DNA of 64,000 nucleotides, from contig JBFWUM010000012.1 of NCBI GenBank assembly GCA_050247255.1, positions 1 to 64,000 of the forward strand, given 5' to 3'. Of the stretch, positions 8,723 through 16,900 are shown one piece after another. Position 1 is the stretch's first letter, and every line of letters starts with the position of its first letter. Under the pieces are notes generated by a model. It ran no database searches and had not been told where the DNA came from. It worked only from the letters and a program-made list of their open reading frames with translations. The position numbers were made by a program, and so were the translations under genes. The stretch comes from JBFWUM01 sp050247255. Its GTDB lineage: Bacteria; Acidobacteriota; Vicinamibacteria; Vicinamibacterales; UBA2999.

Positions 8723-9943
8723 ATGTCACCCGCAATGACCTCCGTGATCGCGATCAAGGCGCTGCGACGCAACGCCATGCGGACGGCGCTCACGGCACTC
8801 GGCATGATCATCGGCGTCGCCGCGGTGATCGTGATGGTGGCCATTGGCGCCGGGGCGCAGGCGTCCATCGAGGCGCAGATCCGGAGCGCCGGCTCGAACC
8901 TCGTGATCGTCACCGCCGGGTCGGGCGGCTTCGGTCCCGTCCGCCAGGGGCAGGGCGCCGTGACGACGCTCACTGCCGCCGATGCCGAGGCGATCCGTGC
9001 GGAGCTGGCAGGCATCCGCTATCTGTCACCTGGCGTCAACCTGCGCGCACAAGTGGTTGCCGAGCGCGGGAACTGGAACACGCAGGTGCAGGGCACCGGA
9101 GACGAGCTGCCGGCGCTTCGCGCCTGGCCCCTCCAGTATGGGAGCTTCTTCTCATCTCAGGACGTCATCCGCGCCGCGAGAGTCGCGGTGCTCGGCTCGG
9201 TCGTCCGTGACCAACTGTTCGGTCCCGATGCGGATGCAACCGGTGCAGTCATCCGCATCCGCAATCAGCCGTTTCGTGTGGTCGGCGTCCTGACGCGGAA
9301 GGGCCAGGCGGCCATGGGCCAGGACCAGGACGATGCGGTCATCGTACCGTTCACGACGGTCCAGAAGCGACTGCTCGGCATCACGCACGTGCAGAACATC
9401 ACGATCTCCGCTGACGATGCGGCGGCCCTCGACACGTTGTCGGCGCGGATCGCGGCACTTCTCCGTGCTCGTCACAGGATTGGCCCGGGGGAAGACGACG
9501 ACTTCATGGCGCGGACGCTCGAGGAAATAGCCAGCGTCCTGACCTCGACGACCGCGACGATGACCTGGCTGCTGGCCGCCGTCGCGGCCGTCTCGTTGAT
9601 TGTCGGCGGCATCGGCATCATGAACATCATGCTCGTGTCGGTGACGGAGCGAACTCGGGAGATCGGCCTTCGACTGTCCGTCGGTGCGCGGGATGTTGAC
9701 GTGCTGCTGCAGTTCCTTGTCGAGGCGATCGTCCTCAGCGCCGTTGGCGGGGCCATCGGCATTGCCGTCGGAAGTGCCGCGTCGTATGTGGTGGGCCGGA
9801 CCATGAACTGGTCCGCGCCGGTGACCGCAGACGCCGTGCTGCTGGCGTTCGGGTTCGCCGCGGCTGTCGGCGTCTTCTTCGGCTTCTATCCGGCCAGGAA
9901 AGCGGCCGGCCTCAACCCCATCGAAGCCTTGCGCTACGAGTAG
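8723..9943 (+). CDS. ABC transporter permease (MacB/FtsX family)
   Basis: 406 residues with the MacB layout: a first membrane helix at about 22-47 (LTALGMIIGVAAVIVMVAIG), a large periplasmic MacB_PCD domain (about 50-270), then three helices in the FtsX domain (about 280-395) containing the conserved VGGIGIMNIMLVSVTERTRE and GLRLSVGAR motifs. With the adaptor and ATPase it forms a tripartite exporter. Substrates of such acidobacterial systems are generally unknown. A remnant of a sigma-54 activator lies 45 bases downstream on the opposite strand. Confidence 0.93.
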   Translation: MSPAMTSVIAIKALRRNAMRTALTALGMIIGVAAVIVMVAIGAGAQASIEAQIRSAGSNLVIVTAGSGGFGPVRQGQGAVTTLTAADAEAIRAELAGIRYLSPGVNLRAQVVAERGNWNTQVQGTGDELPALRAWPLQYGSFFSSQDVIRAARVAVLGSVVRDQLFGPDADATGAVIRIRNQPFRVVGVLTRKGQAAMGQDQDDAVIVPFTTVQKRLLGITHVQNITISADDAAALDTLSARIAALLRARHRIGPGEDDDFMARTLEEIASVLTSTTATMTWLLAAVAAVSLIVGGIGIMNIMLVSVTERTREIGLRLSVGARDVDVLLQFLVEAIVLSAVGGAIGIAVGSAASYVVGRTMNWSAPVTADAVLLAFGFAAAVGVFFGFYPARKAAGLNPIEALRYE

Positions 9944-9987
9944 CGACGGGTCGTATCACCGGGAGCCCGCGTGGACAGCCGGCTCCA

Positions 9988-10440
9988 TCACGCACGAAAT
10001 CGGCGCCAGTCGATGCCGTGCTTCCGCACCTTGTAGTTGAAGATCCGCTCGGTCGTCGCCAGCAGCCGGGCGGCCCTGGCGCGGCTGCCGCGCGCGCTCT
10101 TCAGCGCGTCCTGCAGCGCGTCCCGCTCCACCGCGTCGATCATGTCCTGCAGCGTCTGGCGGATCGGCGTCGCGCTCGATTCGGCCGTCTGCAGGGTGGG
10201 TGGCAGGTGATGACCGTGGATGACGCTGGCATCGCACACCACCACGGCCCGCTCGATGGCGTTCGAGAGCTCGCGGACGTTGCCCGGCCAGTGGTAGGCG
10301 ACGAGCATGTCGATGGCCGGCGTCGAGATGCGCCGCACGCTCTTCTTGTGCTCCCGCGCGAACTGCATCGCCGCCGACAGCTCCCCGATCTCGTCGAGCT
10401 GTTCGGCCACGAGGCCGGCGCCTTTACCGGCGCGCGCGAG
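9988..10440 (-). pseudogene. Remnant of a sigma-54 activator, rearranged (C-terminal half plus inverted GAFTGA fragment)
   Basis: On the minus strand the sequence reads LDEIGELSAAMQ joined directly to FAREHKKSVRR and continues to the Fis-type C-terminus. Compared with the intact gene at 35448-36554, 79 codons (residues 166-244) are missing in frame, with a two-base CT microhomology at the junction (10363-10364). Upstream, instead of continuing, the sequence turns round: bases 10396-10440 on the plus strand encode ELFGHEAGAFTGARE, the part that should precede, in inverted orientation. Walker A and most of the AAA domain are absent, so it cannot be a working activator. Confidence 0.8.
10001..10364. 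repeat. 364-base perfect direct repeat, left copy
   Basis: Identical base for base to 35461-35824 in the same orientation (constant offset 25460). The match continues left to about 9988 with two mismatches. It covers the C-terminal part of the sigma-54 activator gene (linker and Fis-type helix-turn-helix). Perfect identity at this length implies a recent duplication or gene conversion, or an assembly join. Confidence 0.9.
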
Positions 10441-10658
10441 ACCGGACCGCCGCCGTACGGGCCGCGCTCACCGAAGGCAATATCCACATCGCGTAGGCGG
10501 GGCGAACGTGTAGGTGCGGTTTAAGCCACACAAACGTCCAAGGGTGCAGCGGAACACCTCGCAGGGGTCCGTTCCGGACAGATGAGTGACGTTCATTCCG
10601 GAGACCCAGTTTGCACTTTTCGGACTCCGCAAGCACGTGCACGTTGCGGAGGACTGCT
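10441..10658. other. Non-coding junction region with possible insertion-sequence debris
   Basis: No convincing gene. It contains GTTCCGGACAGATGAGTGAC followed shortly by TTCATTCCGGA (about 10570-10602), a repeated TTCCGGA pattern that looks like a transposon end, but no transposase fragment is present. The base composition is less GC-rich than the flanks. The region lies between the rearranged activator remnant and the vapC gene. Confidence 0.35.
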
Positions 10659-11063
10659 TCAGGGCGCAATCAGCGTGAGGGTTGGAAAGTACCGGCGATA
10701 CCGCCGGGCGTCACGCGTCAGCAGCCGCAGGTCCGAAATGGCGGCGTGCGCGCCGATATAGAAGTCGGCGACTGGCGAACGGCGCGCGCTGCCCGCGCGA
10801 CGATAGCGGATGAACGCCTGGGCGGCGAGAAACCCTGCGGGCCACGGCAGGTCGACGCGGCGGACGTAGCCTTCCGGAAGCGCCTCGTCCAGCTCCTCGA
10901 TCGTCGAGAACCGGACGGACACCTCGGCATAGATGATCGGGTTGATGAACACCGCGCCGGCGCCTGCGGCGTCGGCGAGCATCGCCGCCGACCAGTCGAG
11001 CCACTCCTCGTCCTCCGTGAACAGGTCCAGGAGGACGTTGCTATCCACCAGCGTTCCACGCAC
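10659..11063 (-). CDS. vapC: PIN domain toxin, VapC type
   Basis: 134 residues, a typical VapC ribonuclease. Conserved acidic residues are visible in LVDSNVLLDLF (Asp7), IYAEVS (Glu) and SPVADFYIGAHA (Asp). The C-terminus RDARRYRRYFPTL is characteristic of the family. The toxin would cleave RNA unless bound by the antitoxin encoded upstream. The start is GTG 11063, one base after the antitoxin stop, with GGGGAAG as binding site. The pair sits beside a rearranged region. Confidence 0.9.
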   Translation of the reverse strand: MRGTLVDSNVLLDLFTEDEEWLDWSAAMLADAAGAGAVFINPIIYAEVSVRFSTIEELDEALPEGYVRRVDLPWPAGFLAAQAFIRYRRAGSARRSPVADFYIGAHAAISDLRLLTRDARRYRRYFPTLTLIAP

Positions 11064-11064
11064 G

Positions 11065-11298
11065 CTAGTCTTCCCCGCGAAGCAGCTGCATGATCTCGTC
11101 GGTGGTCATCTTCACGGTGCCACGTCCCCGCATGTGCTCGACGATGACGTCGCCGCGGGAGCGCGCCGGCCGACGCGCCTTCCGGATCCGCACAGCATCG
11201 CCGTCAATCTCGAATTCCACCTCGGTCTGGGGCAACAAGCCGAGTGCTTCGCGGATCGCGAGGGGAATCGTGACCTGTCCCTTGCTGGTGAGCCGCAT
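11065..11298 (-). CDS. vapB: AbrB/MazE-type (SpoVT) antitoxin, VapB
   Basis: 77 residues beginning MRLTSKGQVTIPLAIREALG, the swapped-hairpin AbrB DNA-binding motif. A linker KARRPARSRGDVIVEHMRG and the toxin-binding tail TVKMTTDEIMQLLRGED follow. It should neutralise the PIN toxin encoded immediately downstream and repress its own operon. The start is ATG 11298 with GGAG nine bases upstream; the frame is open for ten more codons, but those lie inside the operator palindrome. Confidence 0.9.
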   Translation of the reverse strand: MRLTSKGQVTIPLAIREALGLLPQTEVEFEIDGDAVRIRKARRPARSRGDVIVEHMRGRGTVKMTTDEIMQLLRGED

Positions 11299-11303
11299 GA
11301 GTA

Positions 11304-11325
11304 TTACTCCTACCGGTAAGAGTAA
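11304..11325. promoter_or_regulatory. VapBC operator palindrome overlapping the ribosome binding site
   Basis: TTACTCCTACCGGTAAGAGTAA is a 22-base palindrome with a single mismatched pair, centred on ACCGGT. A further GAGTA half-site lies at 11299-11303. It ends five bases before the antitoxin ATG, and the GGAG of the ribosome binding site is inside it. This is the expected position for autoregulation by the AbrB-type antitoxin. Confidence 0.6.
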
Positions 11326-11369
11326 CACAACCGCGCGGTGACCCCTTCTACGGGCTTATCAGGCGCGAG

Positions 11370-12158
11370 TCAGCGCTGCGCTGCGGCAAACGCCGCCAGC
11401 GGTGTGTCCCCCTCGGCGGGACCTGAGTGCGCCGCGACAATAGCCGCCACCCTCACCTGCTCATCGCGCAAGCGCTGCTGCAGCCGCACGAGCGACGCGC
11501 GGTTCTGCGCGCGGTCGTCGGTGACCAGCCACGGCGCGGGGCGAATCTCCCCATCGGCATTGATCTGCGCCGAGTCGCCGACGAACAAGACGTCGTTGAC
11601 GAGAAACGCGGCGCTCCCGGCGGTGTGCCCAGGCACCGCGAACGCGCGCACGGAGGCGGCGCCGATGGTGACGGTCTCGCCGTCGGCGATCGTGCGCGTC
11701 ACACGGACGCCGGTCGGGCTCGCCGGCATCATCCGTCCCATCGGGCTGGCGGGCGACTCCCGCCCCTCGGCGATCGCCACTTCCGCGGCCATCGCGATCA
11801 CCTCGGCGTTCGGCAGCTGCCGGACGCCCCCGATGTGGTCGCCGTGGCCGTGCGTCAGGAACACGGCCTTGACGTCGGCCAGTTGCCGTCCACGCCGGGC
11901 GAGCTCGGCGCGCAGCGCCTCCGCATTCCCGTCCATGCCGGCATCCATCAGGACGAGATCACGCTCGCCCGCGGGGACGAGGGTCATCGTGGAGAAGCCG
12001 TCGGCGATCACCCGCATGCCGTTGATGTCGCGCCCATCCTCGACCGGACGCAGCCCGGCAAACATCTCCGCGATTCCGACGCCGGCCACGGCGACCAGAA
12101 CGAGGACGAGGACACCGAGGGTAAGAAGCGCCCGTTTGAGCGTGCGATTCATGGCCAT
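11370..12158 (-). CDS. MBL-fold metallo-hydrolase, membrane-anchored
   Basis: 262 residues. The N-terminal segment (about 6-32, LLTLGVLVLVLVAVAGVGIA) is a signal anchor, so the catalytic domain should face the periplasm. Metal-binding motif THGHGDHIGG (H-x-H-x-D-H) at about 105-114, then GHTAGSAAFLVND and FVGDSAQ as later ligand regions. The fold suits a glyoxalase-II-like or lactonase-like hydrolase, and the substrate is unknown. The start is ATG 12158 with GGAG five bases upstream; ATG 12152 is an alternative. It is separated from the downstream vapBC operator by about 45 bases and is probably independently transcribed. Confidence 0.85.
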   Translation of the reverse strand: MAMNRTLKRALLTLGVLVLVLVAVAGVGIAEMFAGLRPVEDGRDINGMRVIADGFSTMTLVPAGERDLVLMDAGMDGNAEALRAELARRGRQLADVKAVFLTHGHGDHIGGVRQLPNAEVIAMAAEVAIAEGRESPASPMGRMMPASPTGVRVTRTIADGETVTIGAASVRAFAVPGHTAGSAAFLVNDVLFVGDSAQINADGEIRPAPWLVTDDRAQNRASLVRLQQRLRDEQVRVAAIVAAHSGPAEGDTPLAAFAAAQR

Positions 12159-12223
12159 ATGGACTCCGCGCGTGCCTGCCCCTTGTGGACGCACTAATTC
12201 AACGACACCAGAATGACGAGGGA

Positions 12224-12255
12224 CAGCTCCGGCTCCGAGGAGGAGGCCGGAGCTG
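12224..12255 (-). terminator. Hairpin after the secreted protein gene
   Basis: CAGCTCCGGC and GCCGGAGCTG pair perfectly over ten bases around a 12-base loop. It lies 65 bases beyond the stop of the minus-strand gene at 12320-12697 and before the next minus-strand gene. No U-run follows, as is common in high-GC genomes. Confidence 0.5.
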
Positions 12256-12319
12256 CCCTATCGCACCGGTAAGTTGGAGACTACCAGCGCAATGTGGAGG
12301 GACATCGACCAACCTGCAC

Positions 12320-12697
12320 CTACTGCATGCGTTTGGCGACGAGCGTCTCGGTGGCGAACTCCCCGACCTGCCGGGTGAACTGAATTTCAGACGCAGACAC
12401 GATCTTCCCCTGATAGGTCACCGGGATGACCATGCCCATGATGCTCAGGGACTCGGTGAACGTCACCGTGTCGCCCTCCACCTTGCCGCTTGTCAGCTCC
12501 GAGGTGCCGTTTGCCGAACTCGCGGTCCCGGTGAGCGTGTTCCCGCTGACCCGGAACTCATAGGTGTAATTCTGTTCACCGACCTGCGTATCGAATGTTG
12601 CCGTCCAACGCCCGCTGATATCGACGCCGCCCTGCGCGGCCACACCGACCGCGGCGACGAGTGCCAGCACGAGCACGAATACCTCTCTGCGTTTCAT
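12320..12697 (-). CDS. Hypothetical secreted beta-rich protein
   Basis: 125 residues. Signal peptide MKRREVFVLVLALVAAVGVA, then a compact beta-rich domain (VDISGRWTATFDTQ, YTYEFRVSGNTLTGT, VTFTESLSIMGM, EIQFTRQVGEFATETLVAKR). The pattern of alternating strands with GRW and TLTGT resembles small extracellular proteins repeated in Acidobacteria genomes (lipocalin-like), but I cannot assign a named family. The start is ATG 12697 after GGGG. A strong hairpin (12734-12771) separates it from the upstream gene relic, so its own promoter must be within about 40 bases or read-through is needed. Confidence 0.7.
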   Translation of the reverse strand: MKRREVFVLVLALVAAVGVAAQGGVDISGRWTATFDTQVGEQNYTYEFRVSGNTLTGTASSANGTSELTSGKVEGDTVTFTESLSIMGMVIPVTYQGKIVSASEIQFTRQVGEFATETLVAKRMQ

Positions 12698-12733
12698 CGC
12701 GCTACCCCGTTGAAGACTGTCCATGATCACGTC

Positions 12734-12771
12734 GATGGCGCTGGCCGGGCGGAGGACCGGCCAGCGCCATC
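12734..12771 (-). terminator. Strong hairpin terminator behind the collapsed gene
   Basis: GATGGCGCTGGCCGG and CCGGCCAGCGCCATC form a perfect 15-bp stem with an eight-base loop, the strongest hairpin I noticed in the window. It directly follows the minus-strand gene relic starting at 12882, as though the promoter, first codons and terminator were kept while the gene body was lost. Confidence 0.65.
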
Positions 12772-12882
12772 ACCCTGCAACGAGGCTGCAGCACAGCCAC
12801 ACCGCAGAACTTCGCGAGAACTGCCATTGCGCCCCCACCGTGATGCACCTCGCACCCGGCGCAGAGTAAACAATGTTCGCAT
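12772..12882 (-). pseudogene. Collapsed paralogue of the secreted protein gene at 18880-19788 (5' end only)
   Basis: ATG 12882 starts MRTLFTLRRV, matching MRTLFTLRGV of the gene at 18880-19788, with the same promoter architecture upstream. After about 17 codons the frame shifts; in the other frame GAMAVLAKFCGVAVLQP parallels GAMAAIAVLLTAQP of the signal peptide. A terminator hairpin follows immediately, so the mature region (about 280 codons) is gone. In both loci the gene lies directly downstream of a TetR gene. Confidence 0.65.
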
Positions 12883-12883
12883 G

Positions 12884-12921
12884 TGAACTATGTTCATACT
12901 ACTCCAGAGCGGGACTGTCAA
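12884..12921 (-). promoter_or_regulatory. Sigma-70 promoter with TetR-type operator at the start codon
   Basis: On the minus strand TTGACA (12916-12921), a 17-base spacer and TATGAA (12893-12898) precede the ATG at 12882 by ten bases. The palindrome TGAAC-TAT-GTTCA (12884-12896) covers the -10 box and start site, so a bound repressor would block initiation. The transcript would be nearly leaderless; no ribosome binding site is visible. Confidence 0.6.
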
Positions 12922-12940
12922 TGACCGCGCGGAGGAGTCG

Positions 12941-13648
12941 TTATCTGCGGCGGGAACGGGCGCGGCGCGTGGTGGACCTGCGGCGGGCTGGCGAGGGCGG
13001 CGCGTCGAGGCGGACGCCGCCGAGCGCGCCGGCTTTGAGACCGGCAAACGCCATCTCGAGGACGGCACGCGCCTGCGCGTCGGCGTCGACGCCGACCGCC
13101 AGCCGGTCGCACACATACCGCGCCGCGACGCCGTACATCGCCGTCGACAGCGTCTCCTGCGGCACCCCGGGGCGAATGCCTCGCGGCAGTTCACCCGCCG
13201 CCACGCACTTGGCGATGAGGCTGTCGACCCACCGGCTGGAAAACTCCTCGGCCATCCGCATGGCGTGTGAGTCCGCCCGCAACCGGGGAGCCGACTTGTC
13301 CAGAAAGATCAGGTAGAAGTACTCCGGGTAACGCTTCGCAAACTCGTAGATGCCCCAATAGAAATGACGAAGCTGCTCGAGCGGCGGGGCATCGGGCGGA
13401 CATGCCGGCAGAGCGTCCCGGCGGGCCAGCAGGGCAAAACCCTCCTCCGCCAGCGCATTGAAGATGTCCTCTTTCGTGGGGAAATACCGATAGAGCGCCG
13501 CGGGACTGTAGTCGATCGCCTGCGCCACCCGCCTGATCGGCACGTTGCCGTAGCCGCCCTCGATGAAGAGGCGCCTGGCCGCATCGAGGATGGCGCGCCG
13601 CACCTCCTCGCGTTCCCGCTGTTTTCGTGCCTTGAGTGCCACCGCCAT
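12941..13648 (-). CDS. TetR/AcrR family transcriptional regulator
   Basis: 235 residues. N-terminal helix-turn-helix at about 17-65 (RRAILDAARRLFIEGGYGNV, PIRRVAQAIDYSPAALYRYF, PTKEDIFNAL), then a ligand-binding domain with RHFYWGIYEFAKRYPEYFYL. The Arg/Ser-rich basic tail (about 215-235) is unusual. It is a close paralogue of the regulator at 19874-20581. The start is taken at ATG 13648 to match the paralogue (MAVALKARK versus MTIALKARK); upstream in-frame TTG is possible. It is divergent from the TonB receptor gene, with operator palindromes in the gap, which makes autoregulation and control of the receptor likely. Confidence 0.9.
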   Translation of the reverse strand: MAVALKARKQREREEVRRAILDAARRLFIEGGYGNVPIRRVAQAIDYSPAALYRYFPTKEDIFNALAEEGFALLARRDALPACPPDAPPLEQLRHFYWGIYEFAKRYPEYFYLIFLDKSAPRLRADSHAMRMAEEFSSRWVDSLIAKCVAAGELPRGIRPGVPQETLSTAMYGVAARYVCDRLAVGVDADAQARAVLEMAFAGLKAGALGGVRLDAPPSPARRRSTTRRARSRRR

Positions 13649-13732
13649 ATCGCCGACTGATTCTCCTGATCCCCTCGGGCAAGCAAAGAGTACTACCAAT
13701 CAGCGAATCAGCGGCTCTCAGGCGGCACGTCG

Positions 13733-13745
13733 TGAACACCGTTCA
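13733..13745. promoter_or_regulatory. TetR-type operator palindrome
   Basis: TGAAC-ACC-GTTCA, a perfect five-base-arm palindrome. It is 85 bases upstream of the TetR start and 22 bases upstream of the -35 box of the receptor promoter. The same TGAAC-N3-GTTCA pattern recurs at 13812-13824 and 12884-12896. Confidence 0.55.
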
Positions 13746-13766
13746 TGGCTCGACGCAAACCGGCCG

Positions 13767-13824
13767 TTGACAGGCCGTCGGTTCAGGAGTAGCTTTGGCG
13801 CCTCATTCAGATGAACATTGTTCA
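13767..13824 (+). promoter_or_regulatory. Promoter and operator of the TonB receptor gene
   Basis: TTGACA (13767-13772), a 17-base spacer and TAGCTT (13790-13795), with TGAAC-ATT-GTTCA (13812-13824) just past the expected start site. A run of eight G residues lies at 13881-13888 in the leader. The layout parallels the minus-strand promoters at 12884-12921 and 19791-19827. Confidence 0.55.
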
Positions 13825-13937
13825 CGCTTCGACCGCCTCGTTCACCATGTAGTAGTAGTCGGTGTGCCCTCGAAAGGACCGGGGGGGGCCGCATTCTGCA
13901 CTCATTTGTTGTTGTGGTGGTGAACCAGGAGGCGTGA

Positions 13938-16900
13938 ATGCTGAACGTGCGACGTGTGTTGGGAATGCTGTGCGTGGCCGTGCTGATGCCCATGGCGGCA
14001 TACGCGCAGGCCTCGCTCGCGGGCGTGGTCCGCGATGCATCCGGCGCGGTTTTGCCGGGGGTGACGGTCGAGGCGGCGAGTCCCGTTCTCATCGAGCGGA
14101 TACGGACAGCCGTGACCGACGGCTCGGGGCAGTATCGGATCATCGATCTGCGCCCTGGCGTCTATACGGTGGAGTTCTCGCTGACCGGGTTCACGACGAC
14201 CCGCCGCGAGGCGGTGCAGCTCTCGGGCGAGCTGGTGACGACCGTCAACGCCGAGCTGCGCGTCGGCGGGGTCCAGGAGACGATTACCGTCACCGGTGCG
14301 GCGCCGACGATCGACGTCCAGACGACGACCCGCCAGCAGGTCATCTCGCGCGAGGAGATCAACCTGCTGCCGACGGGACGCAACTACAACGGCCTCGGCC
14401 AGATGCTGACCGGCGTCGCGACCAACGCCGCGGACGTCGGCGGATCCGCCGGCGACCCGATGGCGAGCCTTACGGTCCACGGCAGCCGCCCTGGCGACCA
14501 GCGCGTCATGCAGAACGGCGTCAACACGATGACCCTGCAGGCGGGCGGCAACATCGGCATCGCCGTCCCCAACCCGGGCATGGCGGCCGAAGTCACCGTC
14601 GATACGTCCGGCGCCTCAGCGGAATTGTCCACCGGCGGCATTCGCATCAATTACATCCCTCGCGACGGCGGCAACCAGGTGAGCGGGACCACCTTCCTGT
14701 CGTTCGCCAACAGCGACATGCAGGCCGACAACCTGACGGCGAACCTCCGGAGTCGTGGCGTCACCAGCGTCGATCGCATCAAGACGATCTACGACATCAA
14801 TCCCGGCGTCGGCGGGCCGCTGCGCCGCGATCGGCTCTGGTTCTACGCCACCGCGCGCCTGAATCGCGCCGACAACTTCCCGGCAAATGCGTACTACAAC
14901 AAGAACGCCTACGATCCGACGAAGTGGACGTATGAGGCGGACCTGTCGCGGCCGGCATCGAACTACAACTGGTGGGGCGACGCGCAACTGAGGCTCACGG
15001 GCCAGATCAGCTCGAAAAACAAGGTCGCGTTCACCTGGGACCAGCAGTCGCGCTGCAGCTGCCCCGGGGCGCTGCCGACGCTGCCGTGGAACATCTCGGC
15101 GACGACGTCGCCGGAGGCGGCCGGCAACATGCGCTCGCCGATGCAGCGGCTGTTGCACGCGGAGTGGAATTCCCCTGTCACCAACAACCTGCTGATCGAG
15201 GCGGTGGCGCTGCATCGCTCCGAGCGCTGGGGATTCCAGCCGAACAGCACGACCTACACGCACGAGGATGTGATCAACGCCCAGCAGGAAGCGCTGCTGC
15301 GGTCGGGCGGCCTGATTCCGGTGCTTGATGCGGCCACGGGCCGGTTCTACCGCGCCACGTGGCTGTTCCACACGGACAACCTGGTGCCGAACTACTTCTA
15401 TCGCGCGGCGGTCACCTACGCCAGCGGCGCCCATCAGTTCAAGGCCGGCTTCACCAATTCGCCCGGGTTCCTCGACGACCGGCAGTACAACCCGTCGCCA
15501 ATCTCGTACATCGCCATTCCGGGCGCCCCGATCACGATCATCCGGCAGACGACCTGGTCGGCGCAGCCGAAGTACGCCCGAATCGATCAGCGCTACGACC
15601 TCGGCATCTTCGCCCAGGACCGCTGGACCATGAACCGCCTGACGCTGAACCTCGGGGTGCGCTTCGACGCGTTCAACGCCGGCTCGCCCGAGCAGCTCGT
15701 CCCCGGGTCGACGCCGCTGACCCCCAACCGCGCCGACTTCACGGTGCCGGAGACGGACTTCGCCAGCTGGAAGGACATCACACCACGGCTCGGCGCCATC
15801 TACGACCTGACCGGAGATGGCAAGACGGCCCTCAAGGCGAGCCTGAACAAGTACCTGCAGTCCCAGACGGCCGGGGGCCTCTCCGCCCTGCACCCCTTGA
15901 ACCGAATGGTCAACGAGGCCACGCGCGTCTGGTTCAACGGCGGCAGCGCCAACCTCGGCATTCCGGTCGCCTGCGATCTGACGAATCCCGCGCCGAACGG
16001 CGCCTGCCTGGGGCTCAGCAATCCGCTGTTCGGGCAAAACGATCCGAACGCGACACAGTACTCCAGAGACGCCTACTTCGGCTGGGGCCGCCGGGCGTTC
16101 AACTGGGAGTTCTCCGTCGGCGTGCAGCGTGAAGTGATGTCCCGTGTCTCGCTGGATGTCGGCTACTTCCGTCGCTGGTACGGGAACTGGACCGTCATCG
16201 ACAACGTCGCGCTGGCGGCGAGCGATTACTCGCAATTCACCGTGACCGGCGCTCCGACGCTGGCGGCCGGCCTCGCCGGCAGTCAGGCGACGGCGTTCGA
16301 TGCGTCCTCCAACGTCCAGCGGCGGCTCATCGCGCGCGCCAGCGACTATGGCGAGCAGAGCGAGCAGTGGCACGGCGTCGACATCAGCGTCAATGCGCGG
16401 CTGCAGAACGGCCTCATGCTGTTTGGTGGTGTCAGCACCGGCCGGACCGCGATTAACAACTGCGAGGTCGTGGCCGCGGTACCCGAGTCGCTGACGCAGA
16501 CCTTCGGGGCGAACACCGTCGCCTTCTCCCCGGAGAACTGCGATTTCACGCAGCCGTTTCTGACGCAGTTCAAGGCGAACGGGTCCTACACGGTACCGAA
16601 GATCGATGTGCTGCTCAGCCTCACCTATCAGGGGCTCCCGGGACCTGCCGTGCGCGCCGACACGACGGTAACGGAGCGCGCGCCGGGTCAGCCGCTGCGC
16701 GGTGTCAACACGACACTGCTGGTGCCGCTGCAGACCGAGTACTACACGCTGGGCGGCGACATCCAGGTCCTCAGCACGGAGTACGGCGACCGGCTGAACC
16801 AGCTCGACTTCCGTGTCGGCAAGCTGTTCCGGTTCGGGCGCACGCGGGCGACGCTGAACCTCGATCTCTACAACCTGTTCAATCGGAACGCGGTCACCGG

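Noticed and set aside
12185..12886. A 233-codon plus-strand frame across the 12.2-12.9 kb region
   Set aside because: Antisense to the small secreted protein and running through two hairpins; composition is shadow-like and no start signal is present.
13881..13888. Run of eight G residues upstream of the receptor gene as a phase-variation switch
   Set aside because: It lies in the leader downstream of the predicted promoter rather than in the spacer or coding region, and a single G8 in a GC-rich genome is weak evidence.
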